Below the pieces are notes generated by a model. It was not told where the DNA came from and did not search any database. It saw only the letters and a list, made by a program, of their open reading frames with translations. Positions 36,367-45,048 of a stretch of 64,000 nucleotides of DNA are shown here, piece by piece (position 1 is the stretch's first letter; the number at the start of each line of letters is the position of its first letter). Both the position numbers and the translations under genes were made by a program. This stretch comes from an uncultured Lacinutrix sp. GTDB taxonomy: Bacteria; Bacteroidota; Bacteroidia; Flavobacteriales; Flavobacteriaceae. The stretch is taken from NCBI RefSeq assembly GCF_947500605.1, contig NZ_CANMSJ010000005.1, positions 186,001 to 250,000 of the forward strand. The letters run 5' to 3'.

Positions 36367-36939
36367 ATGGCAAAAGGAAAAATTTCAACTAAAAATGTAA
36401 TCTTTATAGTAATTATTGCTTTAATGGTCATTCCGCAAACAAGACAACAGATTCAAATAGCATTACATACAGTAATGGCTAAATTAAGTCCAAGTATAGA
36501 GAAAAGCGAAGATTATAAACAAGTTAGTAGTTATAATTGGCAATTACAGGACATAGAAAGTAATAGTTTTCAATTAAATAAAACAAAAGGGAAGATTATA
36601 TTTGTAAATATGTGGGCAACTTGGTGTCCTCCATGCATTGCCGAAATGCCTTCAATTCAAGAATTGTATAATGATTATAGCGATAAAATTGAATTTGTTA
36701 TAGTATCTAATGAAAAGCAAGAAGTGGTTAAAAAATTCTTAGAAAAAAAGAATTATAATTTTAAAACATATACACCTCTATCTCGAGCTCCAGAAACCTT
36801 TAATATATCAAGCATTCCAAGAACTTTTTTAATAGATAACGAAGGAAATATTATTATTGATGAATCTGGTGCTGCAAATTGGAATAGTGAAACTGTTCGT
36901 AATACTATAGATAAATTGTTAAAGGATAATTTACTTTAA
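36367..36939 (+). CDS. Membrane-anchored TlpA/ResA-like thioredoxin
   Basis: 190 residues. A single N-terminal TM helix (about 10-24) anchors a periplasmic thioredoxin fold. The active site W86-C87-P88-P89-C90 is followed by the cis-proline in SSIPRTF. Such proteins reduce disulfides in cytochrome c maturation or other exported proteins. It is a single gene with no obvious partner. Confidence 0.9.
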   Translation: MAKGKISTKNVIFIVIIALMVIPQTRQQIQIALHTVMAKLSPSIEKSEDYKQVSSYNWQLQDIESNSFQLNKTKGKIIFVNMWATWCPPCIAEMPSIQELYNDYSDKIEFVIVSNEKQEVVKKFLEKKNYNFKTYTPLSRAPETFNISSIPRTFLIDNEGNIIIDESGAANWNSETVRNTIDKLLKDNLL

Positions 36940-37051
36940 ATAGAAAAAGAGAAACCAAATTAGATTTCCCTTTTTTAAGAATTGATTAATAGTGTCTTTA
37001 ATATTTTATCTAATTTAGAGGTTTCACAGTTGTTGTTTATATATCTTCCAG

Positions 37052-37408
37052 TTAAGATTGTAGGTTAATAATAATTTCTTGTTCTGTTATACCTCCAAAA
37101 CCGTCTGTTGCAACAACTAAAATCGTGTTTTCTCCAGATAAAAATAGATTGTATTCAATAATATAAGTTAAGATATTTAAGTTTTCGATTATTAGATCAC
37201 CATTTAAATAAATTGCATAAACAACATCTTGGTTATCTGGATCTACAGAAGCCGTCCAATTAAAAATTATACCTGTATTTGTGGAGTCTCCTTCTGTTAC
37301 TGTAAAATTACTTGGATTACTATTAGCTGATGGTTGATCGTCATCAGAATTACAGTTAAAAATTAATAGTGTTAAGCAGGTTAAAAATAATGCTTTAAAA
37401 ATGTTCAT
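37052..37408 (-). CDS. Small lipoprotein with fibronectin type III-like domain
   Basis: 118 residues. The lipobox LLIFNC is followed by an Asp/Ser tether and one FN3-like sandwich (SNFTVTEGDSTNTGIIFNWTASVDPDNQDVVYAIYL...). It is expected to be surface-attached, perhaps in adhesion or carbohydrate binding. Upstream (37489-37503) is a half-copy of the motif of the LytTR-linked genes (TTTTAGTGAATAGTA), 81 bases from its ATG, hinting at weaker control by the same regulator. Confidence 0.75.
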   Translation of the reverse strand: MNIFKALFLTCLTLLIFNCNSDDDQPSANSNPSNFTVTEGDSTNTGIIFNWTASVDPDNQDVVYAIYLNGDLIIENLNILTYIIEYNLFLSGENTILVVATDGFGGITEQEIIINLQS

Positions 37409-37488
37409 AATATTTTAGTTTAAATTAGTTTGCAAATATTAAAGAAATCAATAGTGTAAATGTGAATTATTTAATAAATTGTGAATTT

Positions 37489-37503
37489 TTTTAGTGAATA
37501 GTA
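37489..37503 (-). promoter_or_regulatory. Half-site of the LytTR-linked motif
   Basis: TTTTAGTGAATAGTA, identical to 38526-38540 over 15 bases. Unlike the other two genes, the partner repeat 21 bp away is not conserved (about 5 of 9), so the site is doubtful. Confidence 0.35.
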
Positions 37504-37601
37504 AGTTTATAAACCAAAAAAGGAAATTTTTATACTTCCTTTTAATACTTGAAAAGTTGTTATTTGTATCTTAACTAGTGTGTATAAATCTTATGTAATA
37601 T

Positions 37602-38462
37602 TTAATGAAAAGGACTACCACAAGATTCTGCAGTTTTAGGGCAACTTGCTTTGTGTTCATCTGCCATTTTCCAGCCTCTAAGTGTTTTTTGACCAGCAGG
37701 ACTTTGCCAATACGCATCGTTTTTATTTTTAATGTATTCAGCATATTTTTTACCTTCTGCTTTTACTAGCTCTAAATCGGCTTCTTCTTTTGCAGTTGTT
37801 GTATGGGCAGCTTGCTTTGCTTTCATTGCCGTTAAATACTCAGTTATCATTTTTTTATTGTCCTGAGACATCAAAGCTTTATATTCCGGAGCTTTAGTGT
37901 AATCTTTTACAGAACGCGTATTTAATGCAACATCTTTGACTTTACTTAGAAATTTCCCGAATTTTTTCTTCTTTTCCTTTTTTTGTGGTTCAACGCCATC
38001 TGGTGTAGTACCTTTTAAAACGTAAACACGACTAATTTCTCCAAATTCTGTTTTACTTTTAAAATCTTTAAGAAAAAACACATAATTACCTATGGCTACA
38101 TAACCTTCGTAATAACCGTTATGAAAAGTAATAGAGGTTTTAGGATAATTAATTAGATCTATATAGGTTTGTTTCGTCATATCTTGCCAGTATTTAACAG
38201 ATTGTTCGCCGTCCTCCGAAACAGATAAAATCTCAAGTCCACAAGGAATATTCTCATGTTTTCTTATTTTTATCTGTACTTCTTCTGGCAGTCTCCCAGG
38301 ATTAAGATGTGCGTAAAGTTTGCCTTTATTATCTTTTCTAATAGCTCCATATTCTAAATAGGTAATATTGTCTCCATGGTCTTCTAAATTTTCAAAAAAT
38401 GTTTTTTGAGCAAATAAGCTTGTAGTTATTAATGCGATAAAAAATAATAAAATGTATTTCAT
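37602..38462 (-). CDS. Secreted protein of unknown function, LytTR-linked
   Basis: 286 residues from the ATG at 38462; the in-frame ATG at 38522 would overlap the upstream control motif and add 20 residues before the signal peptide, so it was not used. The signal peptide MKYILLFFIALITTSLFAQ is clear. The mature part is basic, with a Lys-rich stretch (EPQKKEKKKKFGKFLSKVKD) and a C-terminal segment containing CPKTAESCGSPFH. No known domain is recognised. Its promoter is nearly identical to that of the next gene upstream (38619). Confidence 0.78.
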   Translation of the reverse strand: MKYILLFFIALITTSLFAQKTFFENLEDHGDNITYLEYGAIRKDNKGKLYAHLNPGRLPEEVQIKIRKHENIPCGLEILSVSEDGEQSVKYWQDMTKQTYIDLINYPKTSITFHNGYYEGYVAIGNYVFFLKDFKSKTEFGEISRVYVLKGTTPDGVEPQKKEKKKKFGKFLSKVKDVALNTRSVKDYTKAPEYKALMSQDNKKMITEYLTAMKAKQAAHTTTAKEEADLELVKAEGKKYAEYIKNKNDAYWQSPAGQKTLRGWKMADEHKASCPKTAESCGSPFH

Positions 38463-38529
38463 AATAAATTTGGTTTTATAATTATGTAACAAAAGTGATA
38501 AAGTATTGAAAGTTAATTTCAATACTTTT

Positions 38530-38559
38530 AGTGAATAGTAGGTTTTGAATAATGAATAG
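38530..38559 (-). promoter_or_regulatory. LytTR-type direct repeat before the 286-aa gene
   Basis: On plus the two half-sites read AGTGAATAG (38530-38538) and AATGAATAG (38551-38559), start-to-start 21 bp. The nearest edge is 68 bp from the ATG at 38462. Nine-base half-sites with 12-bp spacers are the geometry reported for AgrA/LytTR sites; the LytTR gene lies 3 kb upstream in the same direction. Confidence 0.6.
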
Positions 38560-38563
38560 CAAC

Positions 38564-38599
38564 AAAAAAAGGAAAGTCCAAAAAGGCTTTCCTTTTTTT
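38564..38599 (-). terminator. Terminator of the T9SS adhesin-like gene
   Basis: Hairpin GGAAAG (38571-38576) with CTTTCC (38587-38592) extended by A7 and T8 runs to 38564 and 38599, located 20 bases after the stop at 38619. Confidence 0.8.
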
Positions 38600-38618
38600 T
38601 AATATCATAGAATATGGT

Positions 38619-41171
38619 TTATTCTTTTACAAATCGTTTTACGTTCTGAATACCTTTATCATCTATAATCTTTATTAGATAGACTCCTTTTACAAGGCTA
38701 GAAACATCGAAAGTTTTAGTATTTGTTTTAAAAACTTCTTTTCCTAGTAATGAATAAATCGTAATACTAGTAAGCTCTGTGACTGTTTTTGTTTTAATAT
38801 TTAATATTGATTTTGTTGGGTTAGGATATAGTGAGATTTCACTTGTATTCAATTCAAAATCTAAAGTACTTAAAGTTGAATTATACTCGTAAACACCAAT
38901 GTCTACAGTAGTATTGAATATTCGTGAGTTTCCTGCTAAATCGGTAGTCGTTCCAGCTGGAATTTTAGAACTATCACCAGTATCTACTGCTGTAGAAGAT
39001 CCTTGTAATGTATAATCATTTGATGCACTACTTGTAAACAACGGGTTCGCATTGCTGGTATTAGCTAAGTAAATTAAATTTGAAAAACTATCTTCTCCAA
39101 TAGAGTTACTCACAATGGTTTGATTTGCAATAGTTTTTGCTAATTTTCCAACAGATGGTGTTATTGTGTTATCGGTAAGTGTATTGTCATATACAATACA
39201 ATTAGATATATTAACATTATTTGAGCCATTATCTATTGACAAGCCTATAACAGCAGATTCTACACCAGAGGCAGCTAATAAATTGGTATTATTGGCAAAC
39301 GTGCAATTGACTATATCTCCAGTAATAGTAGAATTATTATTATTAGCATGAAATTGAATAGTTGCGGTACCCTCATTAGGGCTTGTAATAGCAGAGCTGT
39401 AAATATTATTAAAAAATAAATTATTAACTAAAGTTACATTTAATCTTGTGTAGGTAGATCCTGTTTCGCAATAAATAGCTTGTCCCCAATATCTAGCACT
39501 GTTATTACTAAATTCGGAATTTTCTACATTAAAATTGGTAACAGCTCCAGCACCATTTTGTATTAATCCTGCAACAGCAAAATATACAATCCCTGCTGAT
39601 CTTGAAGAATTATTTAAAAATTTGCAATTTTTAATAGATAACCCAACTTGAAAATTAGAAAATATAGCAGCTCCAGCAGTATCTGAATTTCCACCTTGCA
39701 CAGTAACACCATTTAATTCAAAATACCTGCTACCTTGGGTAATTATTCTTCTTATATTATCAGCTCTAGAACTATGGTATGGATCTGTTGAAACATCATT
39801 ACCATTAACATCGCCTTCTAAAATAGTGGGTGCATTATTTAAAACATCTCTTTCTGATAATTGTGTTTCTGTACCATCAAAACCACCATATAATGTAAAG
39901 CCTTCATTAACAATATTAAATGTACTAGCTGTACCGTTTCCTGTAGGAGTATATGTACCATCTGCAAGCCACATTTCTGTAGTATTAGTTCCAATATTAT
40001 CTAAAGCATCAGTTAAACTAGTATATGCGTTTGCCCAAGAAGATCCATCGTTTGTTCCAGTTGCATCTACATCTACATACATTTTAGTTAAATTTAAAGG
40101 TGCTACAATTGTGTATTTTTTCATTGAAATTTTTGGGCCATCTTGATATAAAACATACAAATTACCATCATATTCATTAATTGCCATTTTTACAAAAAAA
40201 CTACTAGCACTACTATTTAAGCCTATCGTTGGTAATGTTGACCATGTATTTGAATTGGTATCATAATTTTCAAAAACAATATCTTCTATGCTATTAGCAT
40301 ACATTAAATACAATTTGTTATCATTTAGACTTTTTCTTAACTCTACAATACCATTAGTTGCAGTTTCTGACTTAATAAAGGAACTTCCATTGTAAACTCT
40401 AATATCATTATTTGCTGCTCCTTGTGGAATTATATCATTATAAAAGGCATGATAATTAGAATCGTAAATTCCTGATATATTTTTTGTAGTAGTACCATTT
40501 AAAAAGTTTGAAAAATCAAAACTATTATTTGCCGATCCTACATTTTTACGTCCTGTAACTGATCCGTTGTAATTATTTTCTTGAGACACAAAATATTCGT
40601 CGTAGGCTGTATAATCATATCTATGGTCTCCATTATATTGATTATTAGAATTAAGTAAAACCTCTAGATGGTTTGGTCCTGTACCAGCTGTATCTCGTTC
40701 TACAATAAATAATTTTTGAGTCCATTCTCTTCCAGCTACTCTAATAGTACCTGCTGCATTAAATTGAATTTGTAAACGATGGTCTGACAAAGCTGAACTT
40801 CCAACATCTGTAAAAATTGATGTCCAAGTAGTTCCATTATATCTGTAAGCAGACATATTATCATTTGCGTTTTTATAAGCAACTGTTGGTTCATTTGTCA
40901 AGGGATTTAATTTTATAGCAACATTATCTCCTGCATCGGCAGATACTGCACCAATTGAGATCCAACTTGTCCCATCAAATTTACTAACGTAAACCTTATT
41001 CCCATCTAAAATATTAGTATATGCAACATAAATATCTCCATTTGTAGAATCAAAAGTCATTGCGCCATCTGAAGCAAAATTTGTAAACTGAGCTAACCCT
41101 ACTTGCGACCAATTTTGCGCAAAAGTATAACTACTAACTAAAAACAATACATAAAGTAATTTTATTCTCAT
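38619..41171 (-). CDS. T9SS-secreted surface protein with parallel beta-helix (choice-of-anchor/adhesin-like)
   Basis: 850 residues from the ATG at 41171; the ATG at 41201 adds 10 residues before the signal (LLYVLFLVSSYTFAQ) and was not used. The first 370 residues look like beta-propeller-like repeats (WSQVGLAQFTNF, WISIGAVSAD). Then comes a right-handed beta-helix region beginning YVDVDATGTNDGSSWANAY (about 395-760), and the last 75 residues are a T9SS type A sorting domain (LYPNPTKSILNIKT, GVYLIKIIDDKG, RFVKE). It is probably an outer-surface adhesin or enzyme, directly preceded by the LytTR-type repeat. Confidence 0.88.
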   Translation of the reverse strand: MRIKLLYVLFLVSSYTFAQNWSQVGLAQFTNFASDGAMTFDSTNGDIYVAYTNILDGNKVYVSKFDGTSWISIGAVSADAGDNVAIKLNPLTNEPTVAYKNANDNMSAYRYNGTTWTSIFTDVGSSALSDHRLQIQFNAAGTIRVAGREWTQKLFIVERDTAGTGPNHLEVLLNSNNQYNGDHRYDYTAYDEYFVSQENNYNGSVTGRKNVGSANNSFDFSNFLNGTTTKNISGIYDSNYHAFYNDIIPQGAANNDIRVYNGSSFIKSETATNGIVELRKSLNDNKLYLMYANSIEDIVFENYDTNSNTWSTLPTIGLNSSASSFFVKMAINEYDGNLYVLYQDGPKISMKKYTIVAPLNLTKMYVDVDATGTNDGSSWANAYTSLTDALDNIGTNTTEMWLADGTYTPTGNGTASTFNIVNEGFTLYGGFDGTETQLSERDVLNNAPTILEGDVNGNDVSTDPYHSSRADNIRRIITQGSRYFELNGVTVQGGNSDTAGAAIFSNFQVGLSIKNCKFLNNSSRSAGIVYFAVAGLIQNGAGAVTNFNVENSEFSNNSARYWGQAIYCETGSTYTRLNVTLVNNLFFNNIYSSAITSPNEGTATIQFHANNNNSTITGDIVNCTFANNTNLLAASGVESAVIGLSIDNGSNNVNISNCIVYDNTLTDNTITPSVGKLAKTIANQTIVSNSIGEDSFSNLIYLANTSNANPLFTSSASNDYTLQGSSTAVDTGDSSKIPAGTTTDLAGNSRIFNTTVDIGVYEYNSTLSTLDFELNTSEISLYPNPTKSILNIKTKTVTELTSITIYSLLGKEVFKTNTKTFDVSSLVKGVYLIKIIDDKGIQNVKRFVKE

Positions 41172-41238
41172 AATAAATTTAATTTTAAAATTATGGAACA
41201 AAAATGCTAAACTATAGACGTTAATTTTTTAACTTTTT

Positions 41239-41268
41239 AGTGAATGGTAAGTATTTGTAAATGAATGG
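41239..41268 (-). promoter_or_regulatory. LytTR-type direct repeat before the T9SS gene
   Basis: Half-sites AGTGAATGG (41239-41247) and AATGAATGG (41260-41268), 21 bp apart, 68 bp from the ATG at 41171, the same distance as at the sister gene. The leader from here to the ATG is largely identical between the two genes. Confidence 0.6.
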
Positions 41269-41273
41269 TTGTT

Positions 41274-42026
41274 TTAAAATACTCGATTGATAATTTCCAT
41301 AAATTCATCCTTACGGTCTCGTGCAATTGGAATGCTTTTATTATTACTCATTATAACTTGAAGACCATCTTTTTTAGTAATTTCTGCCATGTACTTAAGA
41401 TTAATTAAATACGATCTATGCGGTTTATAAAACAAAGATTTATTACTTAATTGTTCTGTGAAATGTTTTAAAGTTTTACAAATTAATTCTGTTTTTCCAT
41501 TTTGCAAATACACCTTGGTATACACACCATCGGCTTCAAAAAACAAAATATCTTCATGCGATACAAAACGAATCCCTTTTGGTACTTCTAAAGCGATTTT
41601 ATTTAATGCTAACTGCTGAAAATTACGTTCGAGATTTAGTAGTTTTTCTTTTATGGAATTTTCTTCGAGATAGGTTGATGCTTTAGCAATAGCTACTTTC
41701 ATTTCTTCTACATCAATAGGCTTCAAAAGATAATCTACAGCCGATAATTTAAAGGCTTCTATAGCATAATGACCATAAGCAGTTGTGAATATTATTTGAA
41801 AATTAATCGCATCCGTTTTAAAAAACTCTAAAATCTGAAGCCCAGAATGGTTAGGCATTTCAATGTCTAAAAAGACAATATCTGGTTGTTCTTTTTTTAT
41901 AATAGTGACACCATTAACTAAGTTTTCAGCTTCAAAAACGGTATGTATTTTTGGACATTCTTCTTCAATTAACACATTTAAAATTCTTCTTGCGCGTTTC
42001 TCATCGTCTATAATAATCGCTTTCAT
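41274..42026 (-). CDS. LytTR-family response regulator
   Basis: 250 residues. The receiver domain (1-120) has acidic pocket residues D7/D8, phosphoacceptor D54 in FLDIEMP, T/S at TTAYG, and K at LLKPI. A linker leads to a LytTR DNA-binding domain (about 150-250; YTKVYLQNGKTELICKTLKHF ... HRSYLINLKYMAEITKKDGLQVIMSN). LytTR proteins bind paired direct repeats and activate nearby genes, fitting the motifs at 38530 and 41239. It is separated from the kinase by 10 bp, so they form one unit with the kinase first. Confidence 0.93.
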   Translation of the reverse strand: MKAIIIDDEKRARRILNVLIEEECPKIHTVFEAENLVNGVTIIKKEQPDIVFLDIEMPNHSGLQILEFFKTDAINFQIIFTTAYGHYAIEAFKLSAVDYLLKPIDVEEMKVAIAKASTYLEENSIKEKLLNLERNFQQLALNKIALEVPKGIRFVSHEDILFFEADGVYTKVYLQNGKTELICKTLKHFTEQLSNKSLFYKPHRSYLINLKYMAEITKKDGLQVIMSNNKSIPIARDRKDEFMEIINRVF

Positions 42027-42036
42027 AGTTCTACCG

Positions 42037-44961
42037 TTAATACGTTAATGTCATTGTAATAATTACTTTAGTGCCTTGTACTTCCCTTTTTTCATTGGTA
42101 ATATCTTCAACTTCTAGTACTACTTTTTTATCTTGACTTCTATTCAATAAATCTATGCGTTTCTGGTTTGCAGATGTCGCAAAAGATTTATGTTGTTTTG
42201 AGCGTTGACTCTTAATGTTCTCTGAAGCCTCACGACCAATACCATTATCAATAATTTCACAGATTAATAAGTTTTGGACGTCATCTTTTATAAAATTTAA
42301 CTGTATTCTCTTATTGTTTTTTTTATGAAGTAATCCATGTTTCAATGCATTTTCCACATACGGTTGTATAAATAAGGAGGGTAAAAACATAGTCTCGAGA
42401 TTAAGACTTTTGTCTACTGTTATTTTATAATCAAAATCATCATCGAAACGTTCTTTTTCAAGATTTAGATATAAACTGAGTGCTTTTATTTCTTCTTTTA
42501 GCGATACTTCATTCGATTGACTGTGCTCTAAATATGTTCTTATTAAACGAGAGAATTTTACTAAATACTCTCGTGCTAATTTACTTTCGTTTAAAATAAT
42601 ATAATCTTGAATGGAGTTTAAAGCATTAAAAATAAAATGAGGATTCATTTGAGATCTTAAATTTTCTAATTGTGAGAATACTAATTGTTGATTGATTTTT
42701 GCTTTTTCTAAGGCTTGATGTTGGACCGCATTTAAACGCGCTGTTTTTCTAGAAAAATACCACCACACCATAGTTATTGAAATTATTAGAAACAACGTAT
42801 AAAACCACCAGGTTTTATAAAATGGTAATCGTACTTTTAAAAATACACTTATTGGTTGTGTATATTCTTTTTGAAATGTGTTTCTTGCTCTTAAATGGAA
42901 TGTAAATTTTCCGGCTGGCAAAGTATTGAATTTTACAAAATCTAAACCATCTTCTACCTCAATCCAATTATCACTGTAACCTTCTAATTTGTATTCATAA
43001 TTTACAAATTTATTAGATTGAAATCCGTTTACATTAAAACCAAATCGAATTTCACTATCCGTTTGGTCTAATTCATAATTAGATTGAATAATAGTATCCT
43101 TTTCTAGAATTGCTACAGAGGTAAAATACGGTAGAAGTGTTTGTCTTGTTTTAATAATATTATTAGAATCAAATTGATATAATCCCATATTAGAACCAAA
43201 GAAAATATCATTTTCAAGAACTACAATAGAGTTAATGTTGTAAGAGTTTATGCCATCTTCTCTATTTATAGTTATTACCTTTTGGGTGTCATAGTTATAA
43301 TTTTGTAAGCCTTTATCTGTAGCAATCCAAATTGATTTTTCATCTGGTGTAATCACATTAATTACATTAGAAGCTAAGCCGTTGTCCGTGTTTAATCTGT
43401 ACTGTAGAGTATCATTTACAAAACCATACAACCCTTTATTATATGTGGCTACCCACACAATATCATCTTTAGTTATTGTAATTTTAGAACCATATATTGT
43501 TGAATCGTTAGAGGTGATTTTTTTATAGGTCTTAGTTTTTAAATCGACCATACCAAAACCATCAATAAAATTACAATAGGCTTTAGTTTTATTGGTGTTT
43601 AATACAGACCCATAGCTTCTAGTCTGTCGAAGTAAGGAAAGAGAATCTCTTTTTTTACTATAGATAGACAACGCGTGTGGAAGACTCACTAAATATTGAT
43701 CGTCATCATAAACCGTTATAGATTTTGTTACAATAAGTTTACTCTTTTTATTTAATCTTTCTTCTGAATTATAGAAAACGGACTCTGTTGTCGCTACCAT
43801 CAAAAGGTCTTTAGATAATGCGTTGTAGCAAATTCCATAAATATTGTTCCTAAAGGTGACATCTATTTTTTCTATATTATGATTTGTTTTAGAATAGTTA
43901 AAAATATTAAAGTCCGAAGTCGCCAAATACAAGTCTTTTTGGTACGTTTTTTCAATTGCAGTAATTCCTACATCATTCGGTAAAGGTATTTTTTTTAAGG
44001 CAAGATTAGGCATTACAAAAACACCGTCTTTTAGTGTTGTCACCCAGAAATTAGAATTTGAATCTATTATAAGATCTGTAGTGTAGCTATTTTTAAAATA
44101 GCGCTCAATAATAATTAGATTATTATTATTATTATTATTATTAATTTCAGTAATAAAAATACCTCTATTCGTTAATACCCATAATTGATTTTTTACTTGA
44201 TGTGCGCTGACCACAATTAAAGATGTTAATAGCTCTGGTAATTGAACCTCTTGTACATCCTTGTGTTTTGTTATGTAAAACAAATTATTTCTCTTTGTAG
44301 AGGTCAATTCATTAAAAAAAAACACATGATTATTATATTTAAAATACTTTTTTGATCCACTTTGTTGAGCGGTTTCAAATGGATATTTATGAATTGGTTG
44401 AATATTTTTTAAAGCTGTATCTTCTGTAAAATGAATGAGGTTATTTTTATTAAAATAGAAACCATTTTTAAGGGCATTTAATTGATTAAAATGATCTTCA
44501 TAAAGTTCATCAATTGTATTAACGACGGTTTTGGTGTCTAGGTTTACACTAACTAAATTATTATTTGCAGAAATTAAAAGATGATTATCATAGATGTTGA
44601 AATCTACTAATGTATTAATATCTTTAAAATCCTTAAAGAGTTTTAGCTCATCATCCTCGACATAAAAAAATTGTCCTGAAAGATTATTACACCAAAGACG
44701 CCCTTTTGCGTCTAAATTAAGTCCAAACAAAGAACGTCCACGCTTTTTAGGATTGGTGAACAATTTATAATGTTTACCATCGTAACGGTACAATCCTTTA
44801 TCTGCAGCTAACCATATATAACCGGCTTGATCTTCAAGAATGTCGTAAAATTCAATATCCGGTAAGCCATCTTTTTCGGTTAGTTGTATGCTAACTGGTT
44901 GTTGCGCAAAAATTAATTGAACAACAATAAATAGTAAGATTATAAAAAATGTTTTTTTCAA
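42037..44961 (-). CDS. Propeller-type sensor histidine kinase (LytS-like, with Y_Y_Y domain)
   Basis: 974 residues. Signal peptide (QLIFAQQ), two-component beta-propeller repeats (about 30-620), Y_Y_Y domain (YEYKLEGYSDNW...), one TM helix (about 725-750), then a LytS-type kinase: phosphoacceptor H775 in QMNPHFIFN and N-box N871 in QPYVENALKHG, with IIDNGIGREA. It senses an extracellular ligand and phosphorylates the partner LytTR protein. The start codon is TTG (44961-44959), three codons after an in-frame stop; no in-frame ATG precedes the signal peptide. A trinucleotide Asn run (8 residues) lies at about 44119-44143. Confidence 0.92.
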   Translation of the reverse strand: MKKTFFIILLFIVVQLIFAQQPVSIQLTEKDGLPDIEFYDILEDQAGYIWLAADKGLYRYDGKHYKLFTNPKKRGRSLFGLNLDAKGRLWCNNLSGQFFYVEDDELKLFKDFKDINTLVDFNIYDNHLLISANNNLVSVNLDTKTVVNTIDELYEDHFNQLNALKNGFYFNKNNLIHFTEDTALKNIQPIHKYPFETAQQSGSKKYFKYNNHVFFFNELTSTKRNNLFYITKHKDVQEVQLPELLTSLIVVSAHQVKNQLWVLTNRGIFITEINNNNNNNNLIIIERYFKNSYTTDLIIDSNSNFWVTTLKDGVFVMPNLALKKIPLPNDVGITAIEKTYQKDLYLATSDFNIFNYSKTNHNIEKIDVTFRNNIYGICYNALSKDLLMVATTESVFYNSEERLNKKSKLIVTKSITVYDDDQYLVSLPHALSIYSKKRDSLSLLRQTRSYGSVLNTNKTKAYCNFIDGFGMVDLKTKTYKKITSNDSTIYGSKITITKDDIVWVATYNKGLYGFVNDTLQYRLNTDNGLASNVINVITPDEKSIWIATDKGLQNYNYDTQKVITINREDGINSYNINSIVVLENDIFFGSNMGLYQFDSNNIIKTRQTLLPYFTSVAILEKDTIIQSNYELDQTDSEIRFGFNVNGFQSNKFVNYEYKLEGYSDNWIEVEDGLDFVKFNTLPAGKFTFHLRARNTFQKEYTQPISVFLKVRLPFYKTWWFYTLFLIISITMVWWYFSRKTARLNAVQHQALEKAKINQQLVFSQLENLRSQMNPHFIFNALNSIQDYIILNESKLAREYLVKFSRLIRTYLEHSQSNEVSLKEEIKALSLYLNLEKERFDDDFDYKITVDKSLNLETMFLPSLFIQPYVENALKHGLLHKKNNKRIQLNFIKDDVQNLLICEIIDNGIGREASENIKSQRSKQHKSFATSANQKRIDLLNRSQDKKVVLEVEDITNEKREVQGTKVIITMTLTY
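44121..44143. repeat. Trinucleotide repeat coding for eight Asn
   Basis: An ATT/AAT run inside the sensor domain of the kinase. Its length can vary by slippage without frameshift, altering only a propeller loop. Confidence 0.7.
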
Positions 44962-45048
44962 GTGAATAGCTTAGAAATAAATTGAAATGTAAAGCTATTA
45001 AATTACTAATAGGTTATTATAGAAATTTAGTAAAATGCATGATTCTAT

